Assembly (NCBI GenBank): GCA_964372125.1
Contig: CAYJPL010000030.1
Span: forward strand, 1-25,184
Origin: Tannockella sp964372125
GTDB taxonomy: Bacteria > Bacillota_I > Bacilli_A > Erysipelotrichales > Coprobacillaceae
Reading direction: 5' to 3'
DNA: 25,184 nucleotides
Part shown: positions 1-7,543 of the stretch, piece by piece
How the letters are laid out: each line of letters begins with the position of its first letter
Position numbering within the stretch: position 1 is the first letter of the stretch
The notes under the pieces: generated by a model
Database searches by the model: none
What the model was told of the DNA's origin: nothing
The model's input: the letters and a program-made list of their open reading frames with translations, nothing else
Translations under genes and position numbers: made by a program

Positions 1-206
1 TATGGTTCTCCAACATGCATTACTTTATCAACACTTGGACGTACTTCCATTTGTCGTGAATCAATTTTCGTAGTATCCCCGATTACACCTATAACAGTAA
101 CTCCTTGACCTTCTACAACACTAACTGCTAAACCTTTTTCTTCAACTAACTTTGCTACTTGTTCTACATCATTTTTTGTTGCTTCTTTCTTCATTACAAT
201 AATCAT
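1..206 (-). CDS. aroF: 3-deoxy-7-phosphoheptulonate (DAHP) synthase, N-terminal part
   Basis: Only the first 68 codons lie in the window; the gene runs off the left edge. The reading starts MIIVMKKEATKNDVEQV and continues with VTVIGVIGDTTKIDSRQ and a segment ending KVMHVGEP. This is the small ferredoxin-like regulatory domain that precedes the TIM barrel in the AroF/AroA type of DAHP synthase found in Bacillota and Thermotoga. The enzyme joins phosphoenolpyruvate and erythrose 4-phosphate, the first step of the shikimate pathway to Phe, Tyr and Trp. The start at 206 is set by GGAGG nine bases upstream. Its mRNA carries a T-box leader, which agrees with an amino-acid biosynthesis role. The catalytic domain is not visible, so the call rests on the N-terminal domain and the leader. 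Confidence 0.85.
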   Translation of the reverse strand, partial: MIIVMKKEATKNDVEQVAKLVEEKGLAVSVVEGQGVTVIGVIGDTTKIDSRQMEVRPSVDKVMHVGEP

Positions 207-241
207 TTTTAATTTCCTCCTATCATTTCCAACACTTGTAT

Positions 242-520
242 AAACAAAAAACTCCCATCCATCAAGGACGAGAGAATATTTCTTCGTGTTACCACCTTAT
301 TTTATTTATATATCACTATATAAACCTTATCAAGTACGCTTCTTACAGTTCATACTCTTACATGTTAACGGTTGTTGCCGGAGACGCCTACTTACTTCAA
401 CGCTCTACTCCAAGATGAATTCTCTACAAACATCACACTCTTTTCCACCAACCAAGAGCTCTCTAGACTAACATTTTATAGTTACTATTTCTTTTCACAG
501 TATTTATACTAGTAGTTGTT
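242..520 (-). promoter_or_regulatory. T-box riboswitch leader of aroF, phenylalanine-type specifier
   Basis: Read on the minus strand this region has the T-box parts in order. Near 435-465 is the Stem I start AGAGAGC followed by GGTTGGTGGAAAAGAGTG, which resembles the conserved GNUG region. At 417-419 the triplet TTC sits in the context GAA-TTC-ATCTTGGAGTAG, which aligns with the specifier loop of the B. subtilis tyrS leader (GAAC-TAC-ACCTTTGAG). At 285-298 is the T-box sequence AAGGTGGTAACACG. At 245-274 is a terminator. TTC would pair with tRNA-Phe(GAA). Uncharged tRNA-Phe should favour the antiterminator and let transcription reach aroF. The T-box identity is clear; the specifier call is from hand alignment. 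Confidence 0.9.
245..274 (-). terminator. T-box leader terminator
   Basis: Minus-strand stem CTCTCGTCC / GGATGGGAG around a short loop, followed by TTTTTTG. The 5' arm follows the T-box sequence, as expected for the terminator and antiterminator switch. Confidence 0.85.
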
Positions 521-526
521 GACATA

Positions 527-555
527 ATGATATATAAATATTTGATTTGTGTCAA
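527..555 (-). promoter_or_regulatory. Sigma-A promoter of the aroF T-box leader
   Basis: TTGACA at 550-555, a 17-base spacer, and TATCAT at 527-532 (five of six matches to TATAAT). This puts the transcript start near 520, just upstream of the T-box Stem I. Confidence 0.75.
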
Positions 556-670
556 TCTTTTTTTGAATTACTTTATCATTTTTTAGCATTAATAGTATAC
601 ACTCTACACTCATTTATAGATTTTCCTAAATTATCATAGGCAAAGGCCATATATACAATATGATAAATCA

Positions 671-699
671 TTTTAAAAACTCAACTACCATGTTATAAT
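671..699 (+). promoter_or_regulatory. Promoter of the 216-aa unknown gene
   Basis: A TATAAT box at 694-699 is preceded by TGT, giving an extended -10. The matching -35 position, 671-676, reads TTTTAA, which is weak. The implied 5' leader is about 77 bases and ends in AAGGGGAG ahead of the start codon. From 556 to 670 I see only AT-rich sequence. Confidence 0.6.
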
Positions 700-782
700 G
701 ACTCTAAGAAAATAGACATTAAATAGTAACATATTATCTATTGCTATTTATTTTATTAAATAAAACATAAGGGGAGATATGT

Positions 783-1433
783 ATGAATAGAACTTTTAAA
801 ACTTTGTTTTGCAGAGTTGAACTATCTGATAATACTTTATTTATTAAAAGTGGTCTAATAAAGGTCACAGTAGAATTAGGTGTTGATATGTTAAAACTCA
901 AAAGTTATAGATTTCCAACTACATTTGATTTTGGAATAGTGAAACTGTATGCTAATGGAAAGCATATAGAGATTTACTTCACTAAAAAGAATACTGATGA
1001 ACTTTATGACTTTTGTCGACTTATTCGTGATAATGAAGTAAAAGCAGATTATTTAATAAAAAACGGAAGATTTTCACCTATCAAATATATTGGTGGACAT
1101 CCCGGAATACCAAGAAGAGGTATGACATATATAAATATATATAACAATAGAATAGAAATAACTACAGGAATAATTAAAGAAAAATTATATTTTGATGAAA
1201 TCAAAAAAATAAAGCTTGAAGTAGATGAAGAATTTAAAAGCCGATTTACGCTTACTAGATTTTTGGCATTTGGATTACCAGGTCTACTATTAAAGAAGAC
1301 AAAAATAATTGTTCATCAACATTTAATAATAGGATTTATTGATGATTTAGGCTATTTTCAAGATATTACATTCAAAGGAAAACACATTCCAACTGTGTAT
1401 AATAACATATGTAAAGCAATAGACTCGTACTAA
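783..1433 (+). CDS. Unknown protein, probable tandem PH-like/GRAM-like domains
   Basis: 216 aa with no signal peptide and no clear membrane segment. AAGGGGAG about seven bases upstream supports the ATG at 783. The protein looks like two similar beta-rich halves: residues 1-85 (ending LYDFCRLIRDN) and residues 110-214. Each alternates short hydrophobic strands with charged turns and ends in an amphipathic helix, the pattern of bacterial PH or GRAM-like domains. The second half contains TRFLAFGLPGLLLKKT, which resembles a segment seen in PH-like short proteins of Bacillota. It is divergent from aroF, has its own promoter and stands alone. No catalytic motif is visible, and the domain call is from appearance only. 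Function unknown. Confidence 0.7.
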   Translation: MNRTFKTLFCRVELSDNTLFIKSGLIKVTVELGVDMLKLKSYRFPTTFDFGIVKLYANGKHIEIYFTKKNTDELYDFCRLIRDNEVKADYLIKNGRFSPIKYIGGHPGIPRRGMTYINIYNNRIEITTGIIKEKLYFDEIKKIKLEVDEEFKSRFTLTRFLAFGLPGLLLKKTKIIVHQHLIIGFIDDLGYFQDITFKGKHIPTVYNNICKAIDSY

Positions 1434-1495
1434 ATAATTATTGTATTTATTTTACTATTTGTTATAAAAACGTACAAAACCACAAATAAAAATAT

Positions 1496-1522
1496 AAAAA
1501 CCCTTGAATTCTCAAGGGTTTG
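1496..1522 (-). terminator. Terminator after tRNA-Leu, possibly bidirectional
   Basis: The inverted repeat AAACCCTTGA / TCAAGGGTTT has a very short loop. On the minus strand it is followed by TTTTT, ending the tRNA transcript. On the plus strand the following bases, GTTAG, are less T-rich, so any role behind the 783-1433 gene would be weaker. Confidence 0.8.
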
Positions 1523-1530
1523 TTAGCGAA

Positions 1531-1615
1531 TGGTGCCCAAGGTCGGAGTCGAACCGACATGACATAAGTCGCAGCATTTTGAGTGCTGTGCGTATACCAA
1601 TTTCGCCACTTGGGC
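1531..1615 (-). tRNA. tRNA-Leu (anticodon CAA)
   Basis: The acceptor arms are GCCCAAG (1609-1615) and CTTGGGC (1535-1541), with the 3' CCA encoded at 1531-1533. The anticodon stem-loop is CAGCA-CTCAAAA-TGCTG, giving CAA, which reads UUG leucine codons. The T arm is GTCGG-TTCGACT-CCGAC. A variable arm with a GAC/GTC stem shows the long class II form expected of tRNA-Leu. It is a single tRNA with its own promoter and terminator, not part of a cluster. Confidence 0.96.
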
Positions 1616-1632
1616 AAATCAACTCTTATTTC

Positions 1633-1661
1633 ACTATACTATTTTTCACTTTGAAATGCAA
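1633..1661 (-). promoter_or_regulatory. Promoter of tRNA-Leu
   Basis: TTGCAT at 1656-1661, a 17-base spacer, and TATAGT at 1633-1638. Transcription would start within about 15 bases of the mature tRNA 5' end. Confidence 0.7.
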
Positions 1662-1721
1662 GAAGATATTGTTTGAATAATGTATAATGTGATAATATAT
1701 ATATTAATTATGGAGGACACT

Positions 1722-3044
1722 ATGCAAGACTTATTTTATGAAAAAATGAAAGAACTTCTACAAGATGAATTTGATAACTTTAAAGAAGCTTTAACCAAAC
1801 CTTCAGTAAAAGGGTTTTATACAAACATTAACAAAAAAAATGTAATCCAGAACCTAGATACATCGTATATTGAAAAGCACCCCTACATCGAAAATGGGTA
1901 TTACTTTGACTATGAAAACTATAAATTAGGTCGACACCCATATTTTAATTGCGGACTTTACTATATTCAAGAACCTAGTGCTATGGTTGTTGCTAGTACG
2001 ATTGAAGTTTCTAACGATGATTATATTCTTGATATGTGCGGAGCTCCTGGTGGTAAAAGCTGTCAAATTGGGGCAAAACTTTCCAATAAAGGTTTATTGA
2101 TCGCAAATGATATTACTCCAAACCGTGCTAGTATCCTTCGTCAAAATGTTGAAAGATTCGGATTGGAAAACACGATTGTTACTTCAATCGATCCTGTTAA
2201 ATTTGAAGATTATTTTACTGGTTTTTTCGATAAAATCATTTTAGATGCTCCATGTAGTGGTGAAGGTATGTTTAGAAAATTAGACTTGGCCGTTGATACT
2301 TGGTCTATAGAAAAAATAAATGAATGTGTAAGTATTCAAAAAAAACTCATCACTAGTGCAAGTAAACTCTTAAAACCTGGAGGGATGTTAGTTTACTCTA
2401 CATGTACATATGAAAAAGCAGAAAACGAAGATATTGTAGATTATGCAATTGAAAAGTTAGGTATGAAAAATATACCAATAAAAATTCAACCTGGTATGTC
2501 TAAAGGTATCAACAATGATTTTGTTGCCCGATTGTATCCACATAAAAATAGAGGTGAAGGACATTTTGTTGCACTACTACAAAATACATGTGAATTAAAA
2601 CCTACAAAAGTACCAATCCAAAAACCAAATATTTCTAAATCTAATCGTTTATTAGTAGAGGCATTTTATAAAGAAAATCTAAATATAGCAACTCCAATAA
2701 ACTTATACGAGTCCAATAATCATATTTATGCTATTTTACCTCACTTTCCTGAATTAAAGAATGTTCGCATTTTAATGAATGGTCTTTATTTAGGAGAATG
2801 TAAAAAAAACCGCTTCGAACCAAGCTTAGCATTAGCACTTACATTATCGATAAATGATGTAAAAAGATACTATAACTACAAAGCAAATAGTGATGAAGTT
2901 TCAATGTATTTACAAGGACATACACTTACCGGAAGTAATAATAAGGGATATGGGATTATATTTGTAGATGGGTATCCCTTAAGCTTTTATAAAGAAAGTA
3001 ATAATCAAGTTAAAAATTTATATCCAAAGGGACTACGACGATGA
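1722..3044 (+). CDS. rsmF: RsmF-type RNA (cytosine-5)-methyltransferase
   Basis: 440 aa. It transfers a methyl group from S-adenosylmethionine to C5 of a cytosine in RNA, most likely 16S rRNA. The SAM site reads DMCGAPGGKS (residues 104-113). The two catalytic cysteines are C178 in DAPCSGEGMFRK and C228 in YSTCTYE; one forms the covalent adduct with the base and the other releases it. The GEGMFRK version and the C-terminal extension (from about residue 290, PUA-like) fit the RsmF/YebU branch rather than RsmB. TGGAGGAC just upstream selects the ATG at 1722; an earlier in-frame ATG at 1680 has no ribosome site and would add a poor 14-residue leader. A possible promoter is TTGTTT (1669) with GATAAT (1691). 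The stop overlaps the next gene by four bases. The exact target cytosine cannot be told from the sequence. Confidence 0.88.
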   Translation: MQDLFYEKMKELLQDEFDNFKEALTKPSVKGFYTNINKKNVIQNLDTSYIEKHPYIENGYYFDYENYKLGRHPYFNCGLYYIQEPSAMVVASTIEVSNDDYILDMCGAPGGKSCQIGAKLSNKGLLIANDITPNRASILRQNVERFGLENTIVTSIDPVKFEDYFTGFFDKIILDAPCSGEGMFRKLDLAVDTWSIEKINECVSIQKKLITSASKLLKPGGMLVYSTCTYEKAENEDIVDYAIEKLGMKNIPIKIQPGMSKGINNDFVARLYPHKNRGEGHFVALLQNTCELKPTKVPIQKPNISKSNRLLVEAFYKENLNIATPINLYESNNHIYAILPHFPELKNVRILMNGLYLGECKKNRFEPSLALALTLSINDVKRYYNYKANSDEVSMYLQGHTLTGSNNKGYGIIFVDGYPLSFYKESNNQVKNLYPKGLRR

Positions 3045-3499
3045 ATAAAATAGAAATACTACAGAATTATTTATTTTCTACTATTACAACCAAAACTCCT
3101 CAATCAAAACGCCAAGAAGCTTTGTGTCATAGCTATGGTGTGTATCACTTTGCACTTTTACTTTCAAAAAAAAGACATTTAGAAACTGAACTTGTTGCTT
3201 GTATTTCTCTTTTACATGACATTGGAAGATTTGTATATTCTAACATGAATCACGCCAGTACAAGTGCACGTCTAGCAAGTGATTATTTGAGTAAAGAAAA
3301 CCTATTCACTGTTGATGAAATAAATATAATTACTACAGCAATTGAAAATCATAGCGCTAAAAACATAGTACATGATAAATACAGTGAGGTTATCAAAGAC
3401 GCTGATATTATTCAAAGATACTTTGATGAGCCAGATACAGTCTTCCCCATAGTCAAGCAAGAACGAATTAATAACATTATAAAAGAGCTATCTTTATAA
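3041..3499 (+). CDS. HD-domain phosphohydrolase
   Basis: 152 aa. The metal-binding pattern of the HD superfamily is complete: H30 (LCHSYGV), H59-D60 (LLHDIGR), H71, H104 (IENHS) and D120/D122 (IKDADIIQRYF). Such enzymes cleave phosphate esters or nucleotides using a divalent metal pair. The substrate cannot be read from the sequence. Its ATG overlaps the stop of the RNA methyltransferase gene (ATGA), so the two are probably translationally coupled. A strong terminator follows the stop. Confidence 0.85.
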   Translation: MNKIEILQNYLFSTITTKTPQSKRQEALCHSYGVYHFALLLSKKRHLETELVACISLLHDIGRFVYSNMNHASTSARLASDYLSKENLFTVDEINIITTAIENHSAKNIVHDKYSEVIKDADIIQRYFDEPDTVFPIVKQERINNIIKELSL

Positions 3500-3516
3500 A
3501 AAGATAACTCTTTTTT
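3481..3516. terminator. Bidirectional terminator between the HD gene and thiN
   Basis: The stem AAGAG-TATCTT / AAGATA-CTCTT has a small bulge on each arm and T runs on both strands (TTTTTT on plus, TTTT on minus). It closes the plus-strand rsmF-HD pair and the long minus-strand operon ending in thiN. Confidence 0.85.
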
Positions 3517-4114
3517 ACTTTTCATCATTAGATAAAAATATAAATACTGATTTACTTGTCGATATTTCAAACATATTATTAAGTGGTTCGTTCGAAACAC
3601 ATAATGGATCATTTGAATAAAGTAAATAGTTGTCAAGTTGGTATACTGCATTTTTTATTGTAATGGCACTACTTGCTGTTGTAAAAACAGAAAAATATTT
3701 ATACCCCATACAATTTATTTTATGATTTCCAGCATTAATTAATGATATATGGTTTTGTTTATCTTTAATTATGATTTTAGTATCTTTGTATTTTTCAAGT
3801 ATACAAAGTACTGCCATAAAGTGATCAATCCTACCACCAGTTACACCATACACTTCAATATCCTCATACCCCATACTAATAGCATATTCTATTGCATACT
3901 GCATGTCAGTAATATCTTTCTTTGTAGGAAGAACATGACTATTGAACGTATTGATAGAATCCTTATTAATTATTGAATCAAAGTCACCCACAACAATTTC
4001 AGGTTTAATACTGCAAGCTATGAGATGTTCCACTCCTCTATCTACACCAATATAAGGTATTGATTTATCAAATGTACAACCATCATAATTTGCGCCACAA
4101 ATTCCTATTTTCAT
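3515..4114 (-). CDS. thiN: Thiamine pyrophosphokinase
   Basis: 199 aa. It transfers pyrophosphate from ATP to thiamine to make the cofactor thiamine pyrophosphate. The family signatures are present: VDRG (24-27), VGDFDS (42-47), KKDITD (65-70) and TGGRIDH (92-98), which form the metal, ATP and thiamine site. The C-terminal half (about 110-199) is the beta-sandwich domain that closes the dimer. The length is close to the usual 210 aa. It is the last gene of the gmk/priA run, its start overlaps the rpe stop as ATGA, and it is followed by a bidirectional terminator. The rsgA-rpe-thiN order is conserved in Bacillota. Confidence 0.94.
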   Translation of the reverse strand: MKIGICGANYDGCTFDKSIPYIGVDRGVEHLIACSIKPEIVVGDFDSIINKDSINTFNSHVLPTKKDITDMQYAIEYAISMGYEDIEVYGVTGGRIDHFMAVLCILEKYKDTKIIIKDKQNHISLINAGNHKINCMGYKYFSVFTTASSAITIKNAVYQLDNYLLYSNDPLCVSNEPLNNMFEISTSKSVFIFLSNDEK

Positions 4115-4761
4115 AATAACGTATCAATTTTTGTTTTATAACAATCACTGTTAAAAATATAACTTCCGGCAACTAATACTTCAGCACCTGAATCGATACA
4201 TTGTCTACCAGTATCTTGATTTATACCACCATCTACTTCAATTAAATATGTGTAATTATTTTCTACTTTTAACTGCTTTAAAGTAGAAATCTTATCCAGA
4301 GCAATTTCATTAAAAGATTGTCCACCAAACCCTGGTTCAACAGACATTACTAGTACAACATCTAAATCTTTTAATAATACCTCGATATCACTTACCGGTG
4401 TCGCAGGTTTAATACTAACGCCTACATCTACACCCTTTTGCTTTATTTCTTCTATCAACTTTTTACAAGCCTCAATATTTTCCATCGCTTCTACATGGAA
4501 AACGATTAAGTTTGCACCTGCGTTAATGAATTCTTGATAGTATTTATTTGGATCTGTTATCATCAAATGTACATCTAAATACATATTAGTAACCTTAGAA
4601 ATATTTTGTAAAATACTGTACCCAAAAGAGATATTTGGTACAAAATGTCCATCCATTACATCATAATGTATCCAGTGCGCTCCACCTTCTTCAATCTTTT
4701 TTATTTCATCACCTAAATAAGCAAAATTTGCTGCTAATACAGATGGTGCTACTTTAACCAT
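4111..4761 (-). CDS. rpe: Ribulose-phosphate 3-epimerase
   Basis: 216 aa, a full-length TIM barrel. It interconverts ribulose 5-phosphate and xylulose 5-phosphate in the pentose phosphate pathway. Visible motifs are PSVLAANF at the start, HYDVMDGHFVPNISFG (32-47), DVHLMI (63-68), VEPGFGGQSF around residue 141 and VDGGI near 176. These contain the metal-binding His and Asp residues and the phosphate site. AAGGAGAG supports the start at 4761. The gene begins eight bases inside the end of rsgA and overlaps thiN by four bases at the other end. Confidence 0.97.
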   Translation of the reverse strand: MVKVAPSVLAANFAYLGDEIKKIEEGGAHWIHYDVMDGHFVPNISFGYSILQNISKVTNMYLDVHLMITDPNKYYQEFINAGANLIVFHVEAMENIEACKKLIEEIKQKGVDVGVSIKPATPVSDIEVLLKDLDVVLVMSVEPGFGGQSFNEIALDKISTLKQLKVENNYTYLIEVDGGINQDTGRQCIDSGAEVLVAGSYIFNSDCYKTKIDTLL

Positions 4762-5635
4762 ATTGTCTCTCCTTTTTCTTTTTTACTTCTTGAAGATATT
4801 GTAAATAATGTTGATATCTCTCATGTGTTATTTTATTATCTTCGACTGCCTGTTTTACTGCACACTTTGGTTCTGATTCATGTAAACACCCACGGAATTT
4901 GCATTCTTTTGATAATTCTCTAAAGTCATGGTATGAATGTGCTAGCTCAACAGGTTCCATTTCTAATTCTAATGAGGAAAATCCAGGTGTATCACCAACT
5001 AGTCCCTCGAATAAAGGAAGTAGTTCAACATGTCTTGTTGTATGTTTCCCTCTACCTAATGCTTTTGAAATTTCATTTGTTTCTAATTTTAAACTAGTAT
5101 CAAGCGCATTTAAAATACTTGATTTGCCAACACCACTTTGGCCAGTAATAAATGAAACCTTATCTTTAAATAAGTTTTTAAATTCTTGTAATCCTTGATT
5201 CTCCTTTGAAGAAATTGCGAGTACTTTATAGCCAGCACTAGAATAATTTTCTATATGTTGATTTATGTTGTCATCACTTTCCAAATCCATTTTAGAAATA
5301 CATATTATTGGTTCTATATTATAATGCTCTATAATGGCTAAAAATTTATCTAAAAGCAATGTGGAAAAATCCGGATCTTTTCTAGAGAATACTAATATTG
5401 CTTGATCAACATTACAAATAGGTGGTCGAATTAATTGATTTTTTCTTGAATATATTTCCATCACATAACCATCGTTGCTACCATCAATTTCGTACATGCA
5501 TAAATCACCAACTAATGGCTTTATATCATCTTTTCGAAACTTACCTCTAGCTCTACATTGAATGATATCATTTCCATTATCTACATAGTAAAAGCCTGCT
5601 AAGGCCTTTACTATACGACCCTTATTGCGTTCCAT
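4754..5635 (-). CDS. rsgA: Small ribosomal subunit biogenesis GTPase RsgA
   Basis: 293 aa from the ATG at 5635. It is a GTPase that acts in late 30S subunit maturation. An OB fold (about 1-70) is followed by a circularly permuted GTPase domain: the G4 motif SKMD (114-117) comes before the P-loop GQSGVGKS (165-172) and G3 DTPG (215-218). The C-terminal zinc site has C245, C250, H252 and C258. An in-frame ATG at 5659 exists, but family members begin near this MERNKGRI, and AGGTGA just upstream fits 5635. The start lies 14 bases inside prkC, and the stop overlaps rpe by eight. Confidence 0.96.
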   Translation of the reverse strand: MERNKGRIVKALAGFYYVDNGNDIIQCRARGKFRKDDIKPLVGDLCMYEIDGSNDGYVMEIYSRKNQLIRPPICNVDQAILVFSRKDPDFSTLLLDKFLAIIEHYNIEPIICISKMDLESDDNINQHIENYSSAGYKVLAISSKENQGLQEFKNLFKDKVSFITGQSGVGKSSILNALDTSLKLETNEISKALGRGKHTTRHVELLPLFEGLVGDTPGFSSLELEMEPVELAHSYHDFRELSKECKFRGCLHESEPKCAVKQAVEDNKITHERYQHYLQYLQEVKKKKERQYG

Positions 5636-7541
5636 CACCAGCTTCACCTGAGGTATCATCTACTGGTTTTTTTATTTCAGAATAATATGAGATTGTAACT
5701 GATATACCTTCTTCTGCTTCGCTTAGAGGTGATGGATCTTGCACCACTACAGCGTTTACAAGAATAGAATCATCATCTGTTGTACCTAAATCATGCAGAT
5801 TCACTGTAAATCCCTGTGACTCTAGTTCTTCACGAGCATCAATATAATTTAACCCAATCACGTTTGGGACCTTTAATGCTTCCCCAGATGATACAGTTAG
5901 TGTAATTGTTAACTGATCATCTTCTTTATAAATTGTTCCAACTTCGGCACTTTGCATGATAACCAAATCTTTTGCTTCATTTGATTCAGATTCTACTTTA
6001 ATCACTGTAAAACCTAGGTTTTTTAATTCTGTCTCTGCTTTTTGGTAAGTCATACCTGTATAGTCATCAAGAATAATTTCTTTACCTGTACTCACTACTA
6101 ATTCAATTTCTCGATTTTCTTCTTCTGGATCTATTATCGTTCCTTCATCAATACTTTGAGAAATGACATTCCCACTTTTTATTTCATCAGAAGCTTCTTC
6201 TTTAACAGTTACTTCGAAACCGATTTTTTCAAGTGCTTCTTTTGCATCCGCTAATTCCATATCACTATAATTTCCGATAATTATCTCTTCACCAGTACTT
6301 ATTGTCAAAATAACTTCTTGTCCCTCTTCAACTTTTGTTCCTACTTTTGGATCAGATTCTATAACATTTCCTGCCTCTACTTCGTCGCTAGGTTGTTCAA
6401 TAAATTGATCTGAAACTATTAGATCATTTTCTTCAAGTAATTCAATAGCATCTTCTTTTGATAAATTTGAGACATCTGGCATTACAAGAGACTTATTTCC
6501 AGAAAAAACAAATACAAGTAATAAAACAACCGCTACTACTGCTGATACAATACCAGCAATAATCAATTTCTTACGATTACCTTTTTTAGGACTATCTTCT
6601 TCATCTACTTCTTCTATTCTTGTTCCACGTATAGACTCAGTGTGTTCTCCAAAAACTTCCTTTGGTTCAACAACAATTGTTGGGTCGATATTTGGATCAT
6701 ATTCAAATACTAATTTTTCTTCATGCAATCTATCCATACATGTACTTAAATCATGTAACATTTCAGACATAGTTTGATATCTATTACACAGATTTTTTGC
6801 AGTAGCTTTAATGATTATATTTTCTACTGATTGCGGAATAGATGGGTTTATAGCGCAAACTGATGGAATCTCTGATTGCATGTGTTTTAATGCAATATTT
6901 ACAGGTGACTCCCCGTGGAATGGTACTTCTCCGCGTAATAATTCATATAACACAATCCCAAATGCATAAATATCACTTTGTACGGTTGCCTTTTCACCAC
7001 GTGCTAGTTCTGGCGCCAAGTAATGTAAAGAACCCATTATTACATCCGTCTTTGTAACTTGCGCTAATGATTCAACAGAAGCGATACCAAAATCTCCAAT
7101 TTTTGCGATACCACTTTCTGTCACAAAAATATTTTGCGGTTTTAAATCACGGTGAACAATCCCTAGTTGGTGTGCCTTAGATGCACCGCTAGTAATTTGT
7201 TGCATAATATCAATTGCCTCGACAACATGCAATGCCCCACGTCGATTAATTAGTTCTTTTAACGTTACTCCAGGAACGTATTCCATTACGATATAGTAAC
7301 GATTATCCTCTTCTCCAACATCATAAATTTCAACGATATTCTTATGACATAATGATGCTGCTGCACTCGCCTCTCTTTGAAAACGAGTAACATAAATTGG
7401 ATCTTTAGCAAGGTTCGTGCGTAACATTTTAATAGCAACGCGTCTATTTAAAATCACATCTTGGGCGATGTATACATCTGCCATACCACCCTGTCCTATT
7501 AGTTCAATGAGTTGATAACGATCTGCGATAACTTGTTTCAT
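5622..7541 (-). CDS. prkC: Ser/Thr protein kinase with four PASTA domains
   Basis: 639 aa, an Hanks-type membrane kinase that senses cell-wall fragments and phosphorylates proteins in growth and division. The kinase domain (about 9-270) is complete: glycine loop GQGGMADVY (16-24), K38 in VAIK, HRDLKPQN (130-137) with catalytic D132, DFG (150-152) and the APE-like loop LAPE. A single membrane helix (about 325-347) leads to four extracellular PASTA repeats at about 352-417, 419-486, 488-554 and 556-621, which bind muropeptides or lipid II in relatives. B. subtilis PrkC has three PASTA repeats and an Ig-like domain. The gene starts two bases after prpC, the phosphatase that reverses its action, and its last 14 bases are shared with rsgA. 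Confidence 0.96.
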   Translation of the reverse strand: MKQVIADRYQLIELIGQGGMADVYIAQDVILNRRVAIKMLRTNLAKDPIYVTRFQREASAAASLCHKNIVEIYDVGEEDNRYYIVMEYVPGVTLKELINRRGALHVVEAIDIMQQITSGASKAHQLGIVHRDLKPQNIFVTESGIAKIGDFGIASVESLAQVTKTDVIMGSLHYLAPELARGEKATVQSDIYAFGIVLYELLRGEVPFHGESPVNIALKHMQSEIPSVCAINPSIPQSVENIIIKATAKNLCNRYQTMSEMLHDLSTCMDRLHEEKLVFEYDPNIDPTIVVEPKEVFGEHTESIRGTRIEEVDEEDSPKKGNRKKLIIAGIVSAVVAVVLLLVFVFSGNKSLVMPDVSNLSKEDAIELLEENDLIVSDQFIEQPSDEVEAGNVIESDPKVGTKVEEGQEVILTISTGEEIIIGNYSDMELADAKEALEKIGFEVTVKEEASDEIKSGNVISQSIDEGTIIDPEEENREIELVVSTGKEIILDDYTGMTYQKAETELKNLGFTVIKVESESNEAKDLVIMQSAEVGTIYKEDDQLTITLTVSSGEALKVPNVIGLNYIDAREELESQGFTVNLHDLGTTDDDSILVNAVVVQDPSPLSEAEEGISVTISYYSEIKKPVDDTSGEAGDGTQ

Positions 7542-7543
7542 AA

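Noticed and set aside
236..471. Two small plus-strand reading frames over the aroF leader
   Set aside because: They lie opposite the T-box leader and have no ribosome site; chance open frames.
1680..1721. Earlier ATG for the RsmF-type gene
   Set aside because: No ribosome site, and the added residues are unlike the family; TGGAGGAC fits the ATG at 1722.
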